NCBI RefSeq assembly: GCF_033807715.1
Contig: NC_084599.1
Span: forward strand, 9,030,625-9,094,624
Direction of reading: 5' to 3'
DNA: 64,000 nucleotides
Source: Cololabis saira
Taxonomy: Eukaryota; Chordata; Actinopteri; Beloniformes; Belonidae
This document shows, piece after piece, positions 44,744 to 57,274 of the stretch. Each line of letters opens with the position of its first letter. Within the stretch, counting starts at the first letter, position 1. A model generated the notes under the pieces. That model saw only the letters and a list, made by a program, of their open reading frames with translations. It was not told the DNA's origin and made no database searches. A program made the translations under genes and the position numbers.

Positions 44744-44934
44744 AACCATGTGGAACGCAGCGAATAACCAGACGGGGCAAGTGGCTGCCAGGATGGAGAC
44801 TACGCCGTCTATGGGCAGCGCCAGCATCTCCATCTCCCAGCAACAGGCGCCCAAGAAGTTTGCCCCCATGGTTGCACCCAAGCCCAAGTTCAACCCCTAC
44901 AAACAGATGGGAGAAGCCCCCTATGACCCTGCAG
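44744..44934 (+). CDS. lpp: lpp coding exon 1 (start codon, alpha-actinin-binding stretch), partial gene
   Basis: First coding exon of an LPP (lipoma-preferred partner) orthologue, a zyxin-family LIM adaptor of focal adhesions, cell junctions and stress fibres that shuttles to the nucleus. The exon follows a strong pyrimidine tract and CAG (44741-44743) and ends at GCAG/GTAACG. The start is ATG 44748-44750, with A at -3 and only four leader bases in the exon. It encodes 62 codons plus one base (phase 1). Residues 15-19 (RMETT) and the block at 31-53, with KKFAP and APKPKFNPYKQ, match the human LPP N-terminus closely; the latter is the known alpha-actinin-binding region. Zyxin shares only the KKFxPxVAPKPK core and lacks METT; TRIP6 lacks both. 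The next exon is 18.7 kb downstream. The N-terminus is about seven residues shorter than human LPP and lacks its WLPPK motif. I am very sure of the family, fairly sure of LPP rather than a lineage paralogue. Confidence 0.93.
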
Positions 44935-45584
44935 GTAACGCCTCACACAGCTATGCTAGTTACATTCTTGCTGTTACATACTAAAGATTGAGTACATACT
45001 TAATTCTCCAAAATATTATTTAATGAGAATAATTGTACAAGGGTCAATGACGAATAAGGATTTTCAACAGGTCAATTTTAAAATAATAAAAAACAGTGTC
45101 TATGGCAGTAGTTCAAACATTAAGAATGTTGTGTATACATAAATTCATATAAAACATTTTTTTGTCAAGATGAATTGACACCAGCCTTAAAAAAAAGTCA
45201 TGTGATGCAACCATGATTCATTTTAAAATAAATGAATTTCCTTAACATCTTGACATCTTTTTTTACAAGTTTTCAGTATTATACAAAAATGTCTTTTTAA
45301 TTGTCGCGCCAAATGATATTTCATAAAATGGACGTCATCAGTCAAACTTTGTTTGTATATTATGATGGAAATATAAATACAAATGTGTTGCAATCTTATA
45401 CACTACAAGACACTTCGGAAATCATGCCAGATAGGGCAGAAGATTGATTTAAATACATTTAGAGTGAGTCATGGTCGGACGGTCGCACCACATGATATTT
45501 TGTTGCTTAAAACAACAACAAAATCCCAAATAACTAGTATTTTTTGTAAAATTCAAGTGAGTCCATATGTGTGGCAGGTAGGTC

Positions 45585-45606
45585 ATATATATATATATAT
45601 ATATAT
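45585..45606. repeat. (AT)n microsatellite
   Basis: About 11 AT units in the lpp intron. Confidence 0.9.
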
Positions 45607-45754
45607 GGTATTTTTTTATCCATTTAAACCTTTTTTGAATTGAAAAAAAATCTGTTTTTCAGAAAATATAGGCGTCACGTCATTGACCCACAACCTGCAG
45701 TATGTGATTGGAAGTACTGGTTCGTGAGTGACTGCCTCGTATGCTATGTCCCAT

Positions 45755-46508
45755 GATGCAGTGGTGCCCACTCAGCGACTTTGTCGCGATATCTCTGGGG
45801 TTTTAAAACCCCTCTGGCGACTTATTTTCAAAAAAAGCAACTAGCGACAAATCTAGCAACTTTTTCAGATGTCATTGAAGATGTTTGGAGACGAGGTTGA
45901 AGGCTTGTATCGTTCTCTTTCTTGTGAGCGAGCAGCCGGTGCCGCCGTGGGCCCCATCCCTGCATCAAAGCCCGCGCAGGCAGCCTAGTCCTCACAAAGC
46001 AACTGCTCTTTGCTGCAGTCGCATCTGGAGACGTTCACCCCGACTTGTCAGGCCTACAAATTGATCGCGCCTACGCAGATCCACCGCTAGCTTATCCTGT
46101 ACTGCTCCAGCTCCACCCTTTTATTAATCAATAATAATTATTCCTATATCATTCTAATGAATGTAATAATTCTAAGTCTTGGCACTGACCTATGCCAGGA
46201 CAAAGGAGGATGGTTGGAATTATGACATGGAAAAAAAAAAGAATTGACAAAAGAAATTTCATTTGTAGTTCTTAACATATTTACTCCCCTTTTTTAGTCT
46301 CTCCCATGAGTTTATTCCTCCCTCCTACAGCATCCGTTACAATTATATACAAGCTGTAAAGCCAATAGCTACTGTCCTTACTGAGGAGTTGACAACACTG
46401 GTGGATTTAAACATAGAGCAAACTTTAAGGAACCTCCTTGGCAGTTCATAAATGTCTGCAGTTTGGAAATATTTCAAATTGGACAGCGAATACAGTGCTG
46501 CAGCAGTT
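45755..46508 (+). mobile_element. BED-finger hAT remnant, outermost layer of a nest
   Basis: GCGACTTTGTCGC and related CGAC motifs near 45775-45860 look like a transposon end. A frame opening at 46452 reads MSAVWKYFKLDSEYSAAA, the typical beginning of a BED zinc finger (SAVWKYF) in hAT/ZBED proteins. It is cut off at about 46509 by the LINE insertion before the first zinc cysteine. Boundaries approximate; no matching right end found. Confidence 0.5.
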
Positions 46509-48335
46509 TCTCCATCCATGTGTCTTCTACCGCTTATCCACGGTCGTGGGGGCGGCAGTCTAAGCAGGGACCCTGCTTATCAGGGGCATCTCAAGCCGTT
46601 CTCCAGGCCAGCTGAGAGACATGGTCCCCCCAGCGTGTCCTGGGTCTTTCCTGGGGGACGTGCCAAGAAAACCACGCCAGGGAGGCGTCCTGGAGGCTTC
46701 CTACCCAGAAGCCCAGGCCACTCTCTTCATGATGCAGAGGAGCAGTGGCTTTATTCTGAGCCCCTACAAGAGGACGGAGCGTCTCACCCTATCTCTAAGG
46801 GAGAGCCCTGTGGAGGAACTCATTTTGGACTAATTGTATCTGTGAGGATGTTCTTTTGGTCAATACCTACAGAGCGTGACCATGGTGAGGGTAGGGACAC
46901 CTTTCATCTCTGCTCCTTCTTCACCACAGCAGACGGACTCAGGGATCAGATGCTGCACCAACCCACCTGTTAACCTCTCACTCTATTCTTGCCTGCACGG
47001 ACCATGACGGGCACCAATCCACCTTGTAGGACCAGCTCCGGTCAGCTGCCTCAACAATGGGGGAGCCGAACACGGTCCACTCAGAGACAAATTCCCCCCG
47101 ACTGACCCCGGTCATGGCTGCAGCTCCGTCAGAGACAAAAGTTGAAGCTCTCTTTGACAGGGTACAATGCCAGAGGTTCTCCACTAGGGGTGTAACAATA
47201 TATCGTGCCACAAAATTTTGCGATACAAAAACGTCACGATTCGTGTCGTGGAGGTGACAAACTGTGTCGCAAAATTGAATTATTAATATTATTATTATAT
47301 TATTATTATATTGTGTTGACTAGTAACGCGCAGTGTATTGGTGCCGACCACAACTCGACCCGCGGACCAAAATCTTCCTCCGCTAAGAAGAAACTAGTAC
47401 CGTTTTGGTCCCGATCACGGGACTCTTGCAGGGTTTGAGCTCTGAACTTTTACTTATGTAAGGCTGGTGTAGAGTTAAGCCTTACCTTATTAAATTAAAC
47501 CTTTTTGGGGTGGTGAGTAGGATAAACACGGGGAAACTTCTGCTGAGCTCCAGTTACTTTAATGTCCCTCAACAGTGTAGGATTTTAGAACATCAACACA
47601 GCATCTAGTGCCGTACTGTGGCGTATCACTCCGCCCAATCTAAAACAGACTAATCACTACAGATAAACTGACTAGTGTCATTATAGTCCCTGATTTACAT
47701 CAGAATATAAAGAATATATTTATAAAATTATGAACCCTGAATTAGCAAAATAACATTCTTATCAAAAATAAATCTCCTCTTACACGTATAAGGTGAGCAT
47801 GAATGATGTAAAATTGTATTTATTTATTTACTTTTATTTAATTTTAGTTGTAAAATGTCTGGAAAAGAAAAAAGTCAAATCATACAAGAGAGAAACTATT
47901 CAGTTTGTGGCAAAATATTTTTACTTGTATGAAACCGAAGATGCATAATGCAAACCTGACATTTACTTTTAGTTCAGTTTGTGGGAAATGGTTGGCCTGG
48001 CTTTCTCTTTAAAACTTAAACAGTTGTAAAGCATTACAAACTGTAACAATAGGGCAAACGCACAGTATTGTTTTGTATTTTGTGTCTTTCAAATAAAAGA
48101 CAATTTTTTCCAGTCATATGTTCCTCATTCAAGGTTGTTAAAAAAATACTGCTATAATATCGTATCGTTATCGTGACCTCAGTATCGTGTATCGTACCGT
48201 ATCGTGAGATTAGTGTATCGTTACAGCCCTATTCTCCACAGACCCTCACACCATGTTGGGCGTACCATCCTCCCTCATGATTGGAGCCCACATATCAACA
48301 GCTAGTGATCAGTTGACAGCTCTGCCAGGGTCCCC
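46509..48335 (-). mobile_element. Antisense LINE fragment, split by a hAT insertion
   Basis: Read on the minus strand, the element ends with a GCTTATCC-type motif and CCATCCATG tail (complement at about 46511-46540), the classic 3' end of an abundant fish LINE. 46540-46975 corresponds to the RT C-terminal region; 46980-47184 and 48240-48335 correspond to the endonuclease-RT linker (minus frame with SEWTVFGSPIVEAA). The middle of the RT is deleted, so it was truncated before or after insertion. The hAT element 47185-48231 lies inside it. Clade not assigned; the match is from memory of the repeat. Confidence 0.75.
47177..48239. mobile_element. hAT-type element, family 1 copy B (1047 bp plus duplications)
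   Basis: Element 47185-48231 has ends TAGGGGTGTAACAATA and ATCGTTACAGCCCTA and perfect 8-bp duplications TTCTCCAC (47177-47184 and 48232-48239), which also restore the continuity of the surrounding LINE. Reverse-complement homology to copy A covers the ends and 47800-48120. Copy B has about 500 bp of extra interior (47280-47790) with no readable transposase. One TIR base differs between its ends. Confidence 0.94.
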
Positions 48336-51300
48336 GTTTTTCGGCCAAAATTCGTATCAGCCAAAGAACATACAACATACTGTACTACACAGAATGCATA
48401 CTGTATTGTTTGCTTGGTACGTGCCATGCAGTTTCAAAAGTGGCTACAGGAATCTAAGTTTGAACCACTCAGAGCAACACATTTTCAATCTGGGGGGGGG
48501 GGGTTAGCGCATGTGTTTATGGTATTATAGATCACCTGCTTTGCTGTATTGGAGTATAATTGTAATCTTCTTAAACGTCAGTCTTATTTCCAGCCTTTTT
48601 CTCCATCAGTTATGGTGAGAGCTTCAGGAGGTCACAGAGCCGAGTGTCCGTGGTGCTCTGACCGTGGAAGTTTTCTGTGACACTTGCAAAATAAGTCGAA
48701 GTAACTTCAATGTTTTCCCCCCCGACTCTCAAGAGAAAGAGTCAGAGGCTGCATCTTCTGAGCCTGACCCTCATGATCCAACATGATTTAAATTCAAGAT
48801 GTTAATAGTGAGAGAGATGTGACGGCATTCATAATTTTGAATAAACAAAGTGCAAGTGCTGTGGTTTGCAGTCACGCGTGAGTTCGGGAAGCCTTGTGTG
48901 CTTATGTCTGATCTCATGGGAGGTGAGGGTTGGTTTGTTTCTAGTGCATATTTAAAACAACATAAATTCACCTATTAGTGGATGTGTGGGACTTTAATTT
49001 CAAGTTTATGTTATTAGTCATTCTGATTATGAAGATTTACATTTCAAGTGAAATGTTCTGAAAAGAAATGAAATTGGTTGTGGTCTTTTTAAGGTAAGGC
49101 AGATGCCTTGATACTCATCTTTGATGAGTAATACCTTTGAAAGTGGCTGCTGCGGTAAAAAAGAGTTTCTGTTTAAAGGAGACTAATTATTAAGGGAAGA
49201 TTCGGGGTGCTCACTTCAAGGGAAACGATTAAAGAAGGAAATTGTGCATTTAAACTTTCAGGTTGTAAAAGCTTTTTTTGTGTGTTCAGAATCAAATATA
49301 AGCTATTTCAGTGAAAGAGGAACACTAGTGGGTAGACTTATGCAAATCACTAAACACTTTTTGTCATTTAAAGAGGGGAGAAAAACACAGGAAGTGGTTT
49401 ACAAGTCACTAACAAGAAATACCAGTAAAATGCTGGAACTTGTTCAATGCTGCTTGCAAACATTTCAATGGTATTGAAGTTATTTCAATAAGCTGGGCGA
49501 TGCGAAAAGTGGCCTTAAGAGTAAAAGTCTGTTGTATAGAAAGTTTTCATGCAACTTCTTGTTTGTGTGAACGGTGGAACCTGGTACCGAGATAACGTTG
49601 CTCTGCCATGTGCCCCCCCCCGTCATGTCGACGTCTTGTAACATGAAGAATATCTTCACTTCTGCCCTGGAACCCCCTGGGAGCTCTTGATTTCCAAAAC
49701 AGGGGAAACGGTTATGAAATCCAGCGAGTAGTGATCACACTGCGAGGCTGAGCGCACGGCTGTCAGTGGGGTTTGTGGTTTCAGCTCAGACCGTCCTGCG
49801 CTCCAGATGTTAGCTTTATAAAAACTGTTCTTAGACGGCCGCTTTTTTAACTCTGCCCACAGCTGTGGGTGGGGGGGAACACATTCAAGAAGAATGTTTA
49901 CAGGCCGTGAAAGAGATTAAGTTGAAATGAAAAGGATTCACAAAGGAGTATAAAAATACATGTCCTTCAGGCAAGTGGCTGATGGGTTTTGCTTGCTCAA
50001 TGTCCAAATGTCCAATTATTTTACCACAGTTTTGTTGATTTTGTTGACATGCACGATGTGTAGAAATGTCCTCAACATGAGTTTTGGGGTATTGATAAAC
50101 CTGTATCAGTCCAGAATTACAGTACACTTTTTGTGTAAATAATTGCCCTTTAAGACCTAGAAGTTGCTGTAGGGTCCAATCTGACATTTTTGTCAAACAT
50201 ATTCATTTGAAACAAATTAGTAGCATTTTTTGTTTAATGGCTGTCCTCATTTATGCCATAAAACATAAAAACCTGATAATAAAACATGCCGTTTTATGGA
50301 CTAAGTGGCAAATCCTTTGAGTCATGTGAGTGTTGGTGGGACCTCCATCAATTGCTCACCTTCTGTGGATTCTTCTTCTGTTTCTTGTACGCTGAAAAGT
50401 CAATCGTATCTTTCGAGTTACTTTTGACAATAGATTGCTTGTGAGATTATCTTCTGCAGAGCGAAACAGTAGATGTAAGACACAGCTGTTGGAGAGTGCA
50501 GGTGCTGCATTCAAGTGCATCTAAACCTAGTGATCCCCAGCTCACACCTTAGTGAGACGTTCAGGAGAAGGATTGCTCACAGAGGGAAAAGTGCCACGCA
50601 TCTAAAAATATTTTGTTTGAAGATCAGTGAAGAATGTTAATTCTGCCTTTTTAATGGCTTTTTCTGGCACAGCATAAATGCCAAATTCACCGACAACAAC
50701 TAGATTTTAAAGACGGCGCAGATGCAGCAGCACAAAGAGGTAGTGGCATGTAGACGCTCAAGAACGCAGCTTATCATGAAGAATTGAACCGATGACTGGT
50801 GCTTTCAAACGAGGAGCCTCCTGCTCACTAGTGGGAGGGAGTGTTGGAGTTGTTGTTCCTGTGAGAACTGCTGGACTGTGGTTTTGGTTTAGACTTCACA
50901 CTAAACGTCAAAATAAACATAAAAAATTGCTCCATAAATGAATAATTCTTTACTTGTCATGCTAAATGCAGAGTTAAAAACTTTGCTTATGAAATGTTTA
51001 TTTTTTTCCCCTCGTTTTCTTTTTTTTTGATGACAGCAGACTTGTTATTATTTGCAGCTCTTGTCGAGTACATGCATTTCCTGTTTCTGTTTCGTAGCTC
51101 TGAGCTCTAAGAACTGTTTTATGGAGCCTTAGTGTATGTTCGTAGCATCTATTTAGAGCGTCTCATTAAACATTTTATCTCATGTTTTTTAAGCGGTCCT
51201 CCAAAAGTAATGAAATTACCTCGACATTGGTGTTATTGTTTTTGGTGTTTTTGTTGTCTTTATCATCCATGAGGGCGATGCTACAGAAGGAGTTGGTGGC

Positions 51301-53724
51301 AATGAAACATTAATCACCGGGGCGTACATTTACGCACAGCATTTGCACCTCTGCTTCTTCATGAACCCTAAAAGGCGTGAGGAAGAGGAGGCCGCTTCAT
51401 GTTCTTGTCAGTGTTCTTGACTGTTTTGACTTTGTGGTGCCATGGCTGCACATGTGTGATGTTTGATGTTTGGCTGAGGTATCTGATTACCAGTGACCAT
51501 TTCCTCAAAAAAAATGTAATCAGCTAGAACTATCAGCTGACTTACTGCTGTATATGCGACAGCGTCGAAGGCTAACTCGTACAAATGAACTCTGAAGGAG
51601 AAAGGCCGAGTCGTAGAGTTGACCACAGTGATGTCAACTGCTTTTTGGTGTCATTGCTGGTTTTTAACGTTGCAGAGCAGCAGAGGCAGAATGCACCGCT
51701 AGCAATGTTCCTGTTATAGAATATGGAAACACGGAAAGTCAACCTGAAATAGCTTCAAAGCCGCTACATCCTTATGGAAGATCTTCATTTCCACTCAAAA
51801 ATAAGCATTTGACCCTTTTAACCCACAATCAATTTTAAGATTTTTTAACCCCGTTCTTTGTTGGTATAGCAGGAAGAGTGCATTAGTTTTTTTTATCTTT
51901 TTTTCCCAACACTTTTTTTTTTTTTTTTTGAAAACCATATTGAAAATAAAACACCTTGAATTATCATTTGAAACTTTAGCAATTAAGTGCTGTTTTCTTT
52001 TTCTGCTGATTGTCACCCTGGGCCATGTGCAATTTGCTTTTGCAAATACAGAGAAATAGAATAAGAAAAGGTTGTTTCCAGCAGCAGAAAATTTGTGTCA
52101 TCATTAAAGCCAAAATGTCAATTTCACCCCTTCATCATGTAATCCTGACTCATTACCAGCGTCTGATATTCCGGCATTATTCATTGTCCAAGAATTAAGA
52201 GGATTAACGGAACAATGTAGTTTGGATTGGGAACATATTTGTAGATAATTGTTTTTGTTTCCTTCTTTGTAAAAATGTCTTACTTTTAATGAGAAACGTT
52301 GCTTTGGTATTGAATTACCTGTGATTTTAATATTTGTAGTATAAAGTCAACCTTTACTGTCAAGGTTGGATGATGTAAAACGTTACAGGCAACATCTTCA
52401 GCCTCAGGAACTGTTGACAGCTGAAACATTTCATTTTCCATTAAGACATGAACTTTTGTTTTGTTATCAGACTTTTTAACACTCAAATACGAAGAGTTGA
52501 GCCATCTGCAGACGTCTCGACTTGTCAAAGGATAAGACGTCTTTATGAACAGATTATCTGGGTCGCTCCTCATTTTTTTTAATACTTTCATATCAAATAT
52601 GGAGACTGTCTATAAAATCGAGGATTAGCATAAAAATTAGGGACAAGTCAAATTGGCACAGCGCCTCTCAGTCCCCTTTGTCTGGCAGAGGCCAGTGTCG
52701 GGGCTGGAATGAGTCTGAGTACATGTTTATTGTGTGGACAAAGAAGCCAGTGCTAGTGGGGTGGCGCACAGTGAGCAGGGCTTGACCTCAGATTTTTTTT
52801 TTTTTTTTGGGATCAACTCGTACTGATTAAAGCCCGGCAGTAAGAAATGAAGCCTCAGACGGTGACCCTTTACTCACAATATTTTACAACAGATCAGATA
52901 TTAGGGTTTAAGTAGATCATATATGGTACATGCATTCAAGAAAGGTCAGTCAGGATTGTGTGTTTATTCTTTTTTTTTTTTTCCCCTGCTCCAGTTCTTT
53001 CAGACAGCATCTTTGCTGCAGCGCTGTAATTTAACTATATAGATTTTTGTAGCCGGTCTAAGTGAACTGTGAAAGTGAACCGCCATAAATACAACAGATG
53101 TGTGATCAAAATCACAATGCAACATCCTGTTGGAGATGTGGACAAAATATAATGAATAACTACACAAGATAATGCAATCCAGTGCAACAGTCCTGCAATA
53201 AAAACAACCCATCTGAAACAAATTAGTCTCAGTTTTGTTAAAAACATAACTGACATCAGTGTGCCATTTATTACATGCCGTCAAGCTCTAAGAATAGATA
53301 AAGCCTTCACGTCATTAATGCAGGGTGCACAAGAATGTTGTTCTTTTTAAACTACAATTCAAGGTTTTGCAGCTGATGTTTTTACTTTAAACTCGTAGTA
53401 ATGTGTCTGTTACTGAATGCAGTGCTGCAGTATGCATAGCTCACACTTACGCATGCGTCTGCAGAGCTCTCTGAGGCTGCTGTTTTTGTGTAAACGACAC
53501 AACAATATGATAAACGGGAGACTAAGGGCAGGGGTCACATTCCTGAACTGGACTGGATGAGTTGCTTTCTGCTTAGTCTGACTTGACTCTGTTGGGGTTT
53601 CACACCAATAATATTTGGCTTTTGCATTTCCTGTACGCAACAATCTAATCAATATTTAAAAAGATATCCAATTGATTGTAATGATTAAGTGTTTAGCTGG
53701 GTGTTTTTTTGCTGTATGAGATGT
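48336..53724. other. Intronic DNA, nothing recognised
   Basis: A G tract at 48494-48504 and poly-T tracts at about 51909-51929 and 52792-52810 are the only simple repeats. Short frames on both strands lack domains. No further coding exon recognised. Confidence 0.45.
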
Positions 53725-53726
53725 TA

Positions 53727-54092
53727 CAGGACTGTCTCAGAAAATTAGAATATTGTGATAAAGTCCTTTATTTTCTGTAATGCAAAAATGTCATACATCT
53801 GGATTCATTACAAATCAACTGAAATATTGCAAGCCTTTTATTATTTTATTATTGATGATCATGGTTTACAGCTTAAGAAAACTCAAATATCCTATCTCAA
53901 AAAATTTGAATATTCTGGGAATCTTAATCTTAAACTGTAAGCCATAATCAGCAATATTAAAATAATAAAAGGCTTGCAATATTTCAGTTGATTTGTAATG
54001 AATCCAGAATGTATGACATTTTTGTTTTTTTAATTGCATTACAGAAAATAAAGAACTTTATCACAATATTCTAATTTTGTGAGACAGTCCTG
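53727..54092. mobile_element. Palindromic Tc1/mariner-type MITE, copy 2 (366 bp)
   Basis: Same family as 36603-36969, with CAGGACTGTCTCAGAAAATT at the left end, its near-perfect inverse at the right, and TA at 53725-53726 and 54093-54094. Both arms retain most of the sequence; copy 2 keeps the TAAAGTCCTTTATT block absent from copy 1. Non-coding; folds into a long hairpin. Confidence 0.93.
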
Positions 54093-54094
54093 TA

Positions 54095-56375
54095 AACATC
54101 ATGACCAAATAGTGTCAGACACCTCACTCACTCATTAAATTAAAATCTAAAACATATTGCGGTACAAATTTGACTTCAGAAACTGATCTTACTTTGCAGC
54201 AGTTACATGCTGTTGTGTTTTCATGATGCACAGCCGACAGTTTTGTCCTGGGCTCAACATCGTGAAAGTCAGACATCCAAAAAGTGCTGTTTTTGTTTAA
54301 AAGAAAAATAAGATCAACAACTTTTAACGCCCGAGTTTCCTTAAACCTGCTAATTGTTTGCTCTGAGCAGTTCCAAAAGTGTTGGAACGTGTGCATAAGC
54401 TGTTTTTACTCCTCCCTGCTTGACTGGCTAAAGGCAAACTGACTACCGGTTGTTATGTCAGAGTCCCTCATGGGTGTCACCAGGAGAATTTACAGGAAAT
54501 CCACCAATGAGTGTATCAGTGTCCCCAAAGATACCACAGGCTTACGCTCCAAGCCCAAACAACTTTTATTTAAGTGGAGCACAACACACATTGTGTCTTA
54601 ACTACTCGTGTTGATTCTGCAGTGCGTGCAAAGTTTACTTTGGAGGATCTTTTGAGACTCAATCGCTGCCTAACACTTTTGCACATCGTTGCCTTCTATA
54701 TAGGCCTTTGTTGTGTTAATACTTTAGTCATTATTTTTGATCTGATATTGCCAGAAAAGACATTTCACTTCTCTAATTGTTGCCACTGGTCCTTAAATTT
54801 GTAATATTGTGAAAATACTTGACTTCACATCCTGTCTAGTCTTTCACGCGTTCGTCTGTTTAATCAAAGGAAGTTGAGGTGCTGAGTAAGAAGTATAAAA
54901 CTGGCCCTTCTTGGGAATTTTGTTCTTCTATTTGCTCACATGGACCACTAAAGATGAACTACCCGCCGTATAGCTGGACCCAAGTTTAAGGAAGAGCTAT
55001 TCATGTCGGTGCTTTAGGTTTTCGCTCTCTAATTTCCTTTTTTTGCATTAAGTCATACCCTGAAAGGAGACATATATGTATCTGTCTTTAGTGAGTCCAG
55101 AGGGTTTTCAGTCACAGCTCGTGGTGTTTTTGCTCTCATGCTCGTGTAGTACACGGCACGGACGAGCACACACCTGTGCAGTATCACCTAAAAGTCCAAT
55201 GACTGAAAAATGCCCCTCGCCTGCCTCCAACATGAAAAAGGAGCAGCTGTACCCCAATTTCCCTCCGGATATTTGAGCTCTGCGTCTTATCTGCAAGCCC
55301 GACCCTTGCCACATTTCAGAAGAAACACGTTTTGGTCGTTTTTAATTTCGCAATCACGTTCTCATGACCTAGAGGTCATGTCCATGCAAGAGGACTGGAA
55401 TGTAGATGAACTTGTAAATTGAAAGCTGTGTCGTGGTGCAGCTCACCAGCACCTGCTTCACTGGTCTTTATTCACCTAAATGTAGAACACGGTCCGTTTA
55501 TTACACATTTTATGCCAAATCAAGTATCCGTATCATTATTACATTATAACTGTTTTCTGTTTGTAGCGATCATAAAAGCACAGCACACCGTTCTGAGAAT
55601 CTAAATGATACAGGGAAGCGTTGTTTCACAGCCAACTCTTGTTGGTCACTCGGGGAACCTGCTACTACGTTTTTTGCTTCATGTCTTGTACATGAATCCT
55701 GCAGCTCCTGCGTTCATCCGTCCATCTATCCGGACTGGTCGCCCCGTTGCTGTCCCAGAAGGATGTGGCCATCACTGGCTTTGACTGCGAGGAGTGAGCA
55801 GTAGTGATGTTCAGTGCCTAGTTTCCTCCAAAAACCTCTGGTCACACTTCTAGCCACGTACATGTACAGAGGATTTTACTTCTCGGGTTCTGAGGTCCAT
55901 TCAGGCTTCCACTTGGCAAAATCCCATCAGGTTATATTTTGGGTTGTTTTTTTAGTGCGGAGTGGCTTTTGTCCTGCCCCTCCGTCTGAAAAGCCTGGTG
56001 AGCGGAGTGCTGCCCTCGTACTCTTAAGCTTCTCCTAAATCTGCAAATAAACTCTCATTCATAGCAACCTTTGTTACCTGCCTAACCGAGGCCTTCGATC
56101 TATGATTACTCAGTTAAACTTCCATTAAACTGGGTAACCTTTTCAGTTTCCTGAAGCCACTCTTATCATGGTTACTTTGAGTGTATTAGATGTTATTCTG
56201 TCCTTCCCCAGATCGGGACTTTTGAGACCTTCTGGGCTCATTTTTGACGACCTTAAATGTGAGACTGCACAGGCAGGCAAGAGCCTTTCCCAATTAAATT
56301 CAGCACCAACATCCCATAAACCAGTGACTGAAGTAGGATGCAACAGTTGGAGCTGCCACAGTAATAGGTCTGCAT
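54095..56375. other. Intronic DNA, nothing recognised
   Basis: No family or exon recognised. Frames such as 55076-55276 have no domain. Confidence 0.4.
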
Positions 56376-57110
56376 ATTGGATGTAGGGTTGTCCCGATCA
56401 GGATTTTTTAGCTCCCGATCCGATCCCGATCACTTGAGTTTGAGTATCTGCCGATCCTGATTTTTCCCGATCCGATCACTTTTTTTGGCTCCCGATACAT
56501 TTTCGATACTTTTTCCCGATCAGATACATTTTGGCAATGAATTAACAAAAAAAAAAAGAAAAGAGGACTAAAACTCAAATTAGTTTAGTTTATTTTATTG
56601 ACCACTGGAGAACAACATGGACATATATTTCAACAAAGCTTATCAGCACTGGTGCCACAAAATGTAAAAACATGAAATCGTAAACTAAAACAAAAAGTGC
56701 AGAATAGTGCAATAACAAAAATTAATAAATTCAACTTCAAAAGAAGTAGTTGAATGACATCCAGTCAAACTCGCAAACACAAGAAAATTAAAATACTTTT
56801 TGTCTTAACCTTAGTGCAACATTCTGAATGGCATGAAATGAATAGCAGCAGCTTAATGCAACATATAAAATTTCACAATTCAAACATGGAAACCATGTTA
56901 GTTTCGCTTACGGCGGCCGGAAGTGACGCCGGCCACCAACCAGAAGTGACGTTAAATGCAATGATATATAAAACGATTTAATATATATTAAAAACATTAA
57001 TATCTAGGTATGTCCCGATACTTTTTTGGCCGATACCGAAGTTTTGAAAATGCCGTGATCGGGCCCGATCGATGGGGCGGCTGATCGATCGGGACAACAC
57101 TAATTGGATG
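56376..57110. mobile_element. hAT-type element, family 2 (719 bp plus duplications)
   Basis: Element 56384-57102 starts TAGGGTTGTCCCGATC and ends GATCGGGACAACACTA. Perfect 8-bp duplications ATTGGATG flank it (56376-56383 and 57103-57110). Both subterminal regions are dense in CCGATC and CGATAC motifs. No transposase ORF; a non-autonomous hAT derivative of a common fish family. Confidence 0.93.
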
Positions 57111-57274
57111 TATACATTTGATTTTTGGATCATTTTTTGTCATTTTAAATGAACAAATGAATAAAGAAAGGAATAAACAAATAGAAAGATTGCATTAAAT
57201 AATAAATGAAACTAAAACCTAACCAGAATGTGGATCTTCTGAAAGCACTTCCTCTGCCAGGCTCACTGGGCCTA

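Noticed and set aside
46452..46973. 173-codon plus-strand ORF as a host gene
   Set aside because: Only the first 18 or so codons are BED-finger-like; the rest is antisense LINE sequence.
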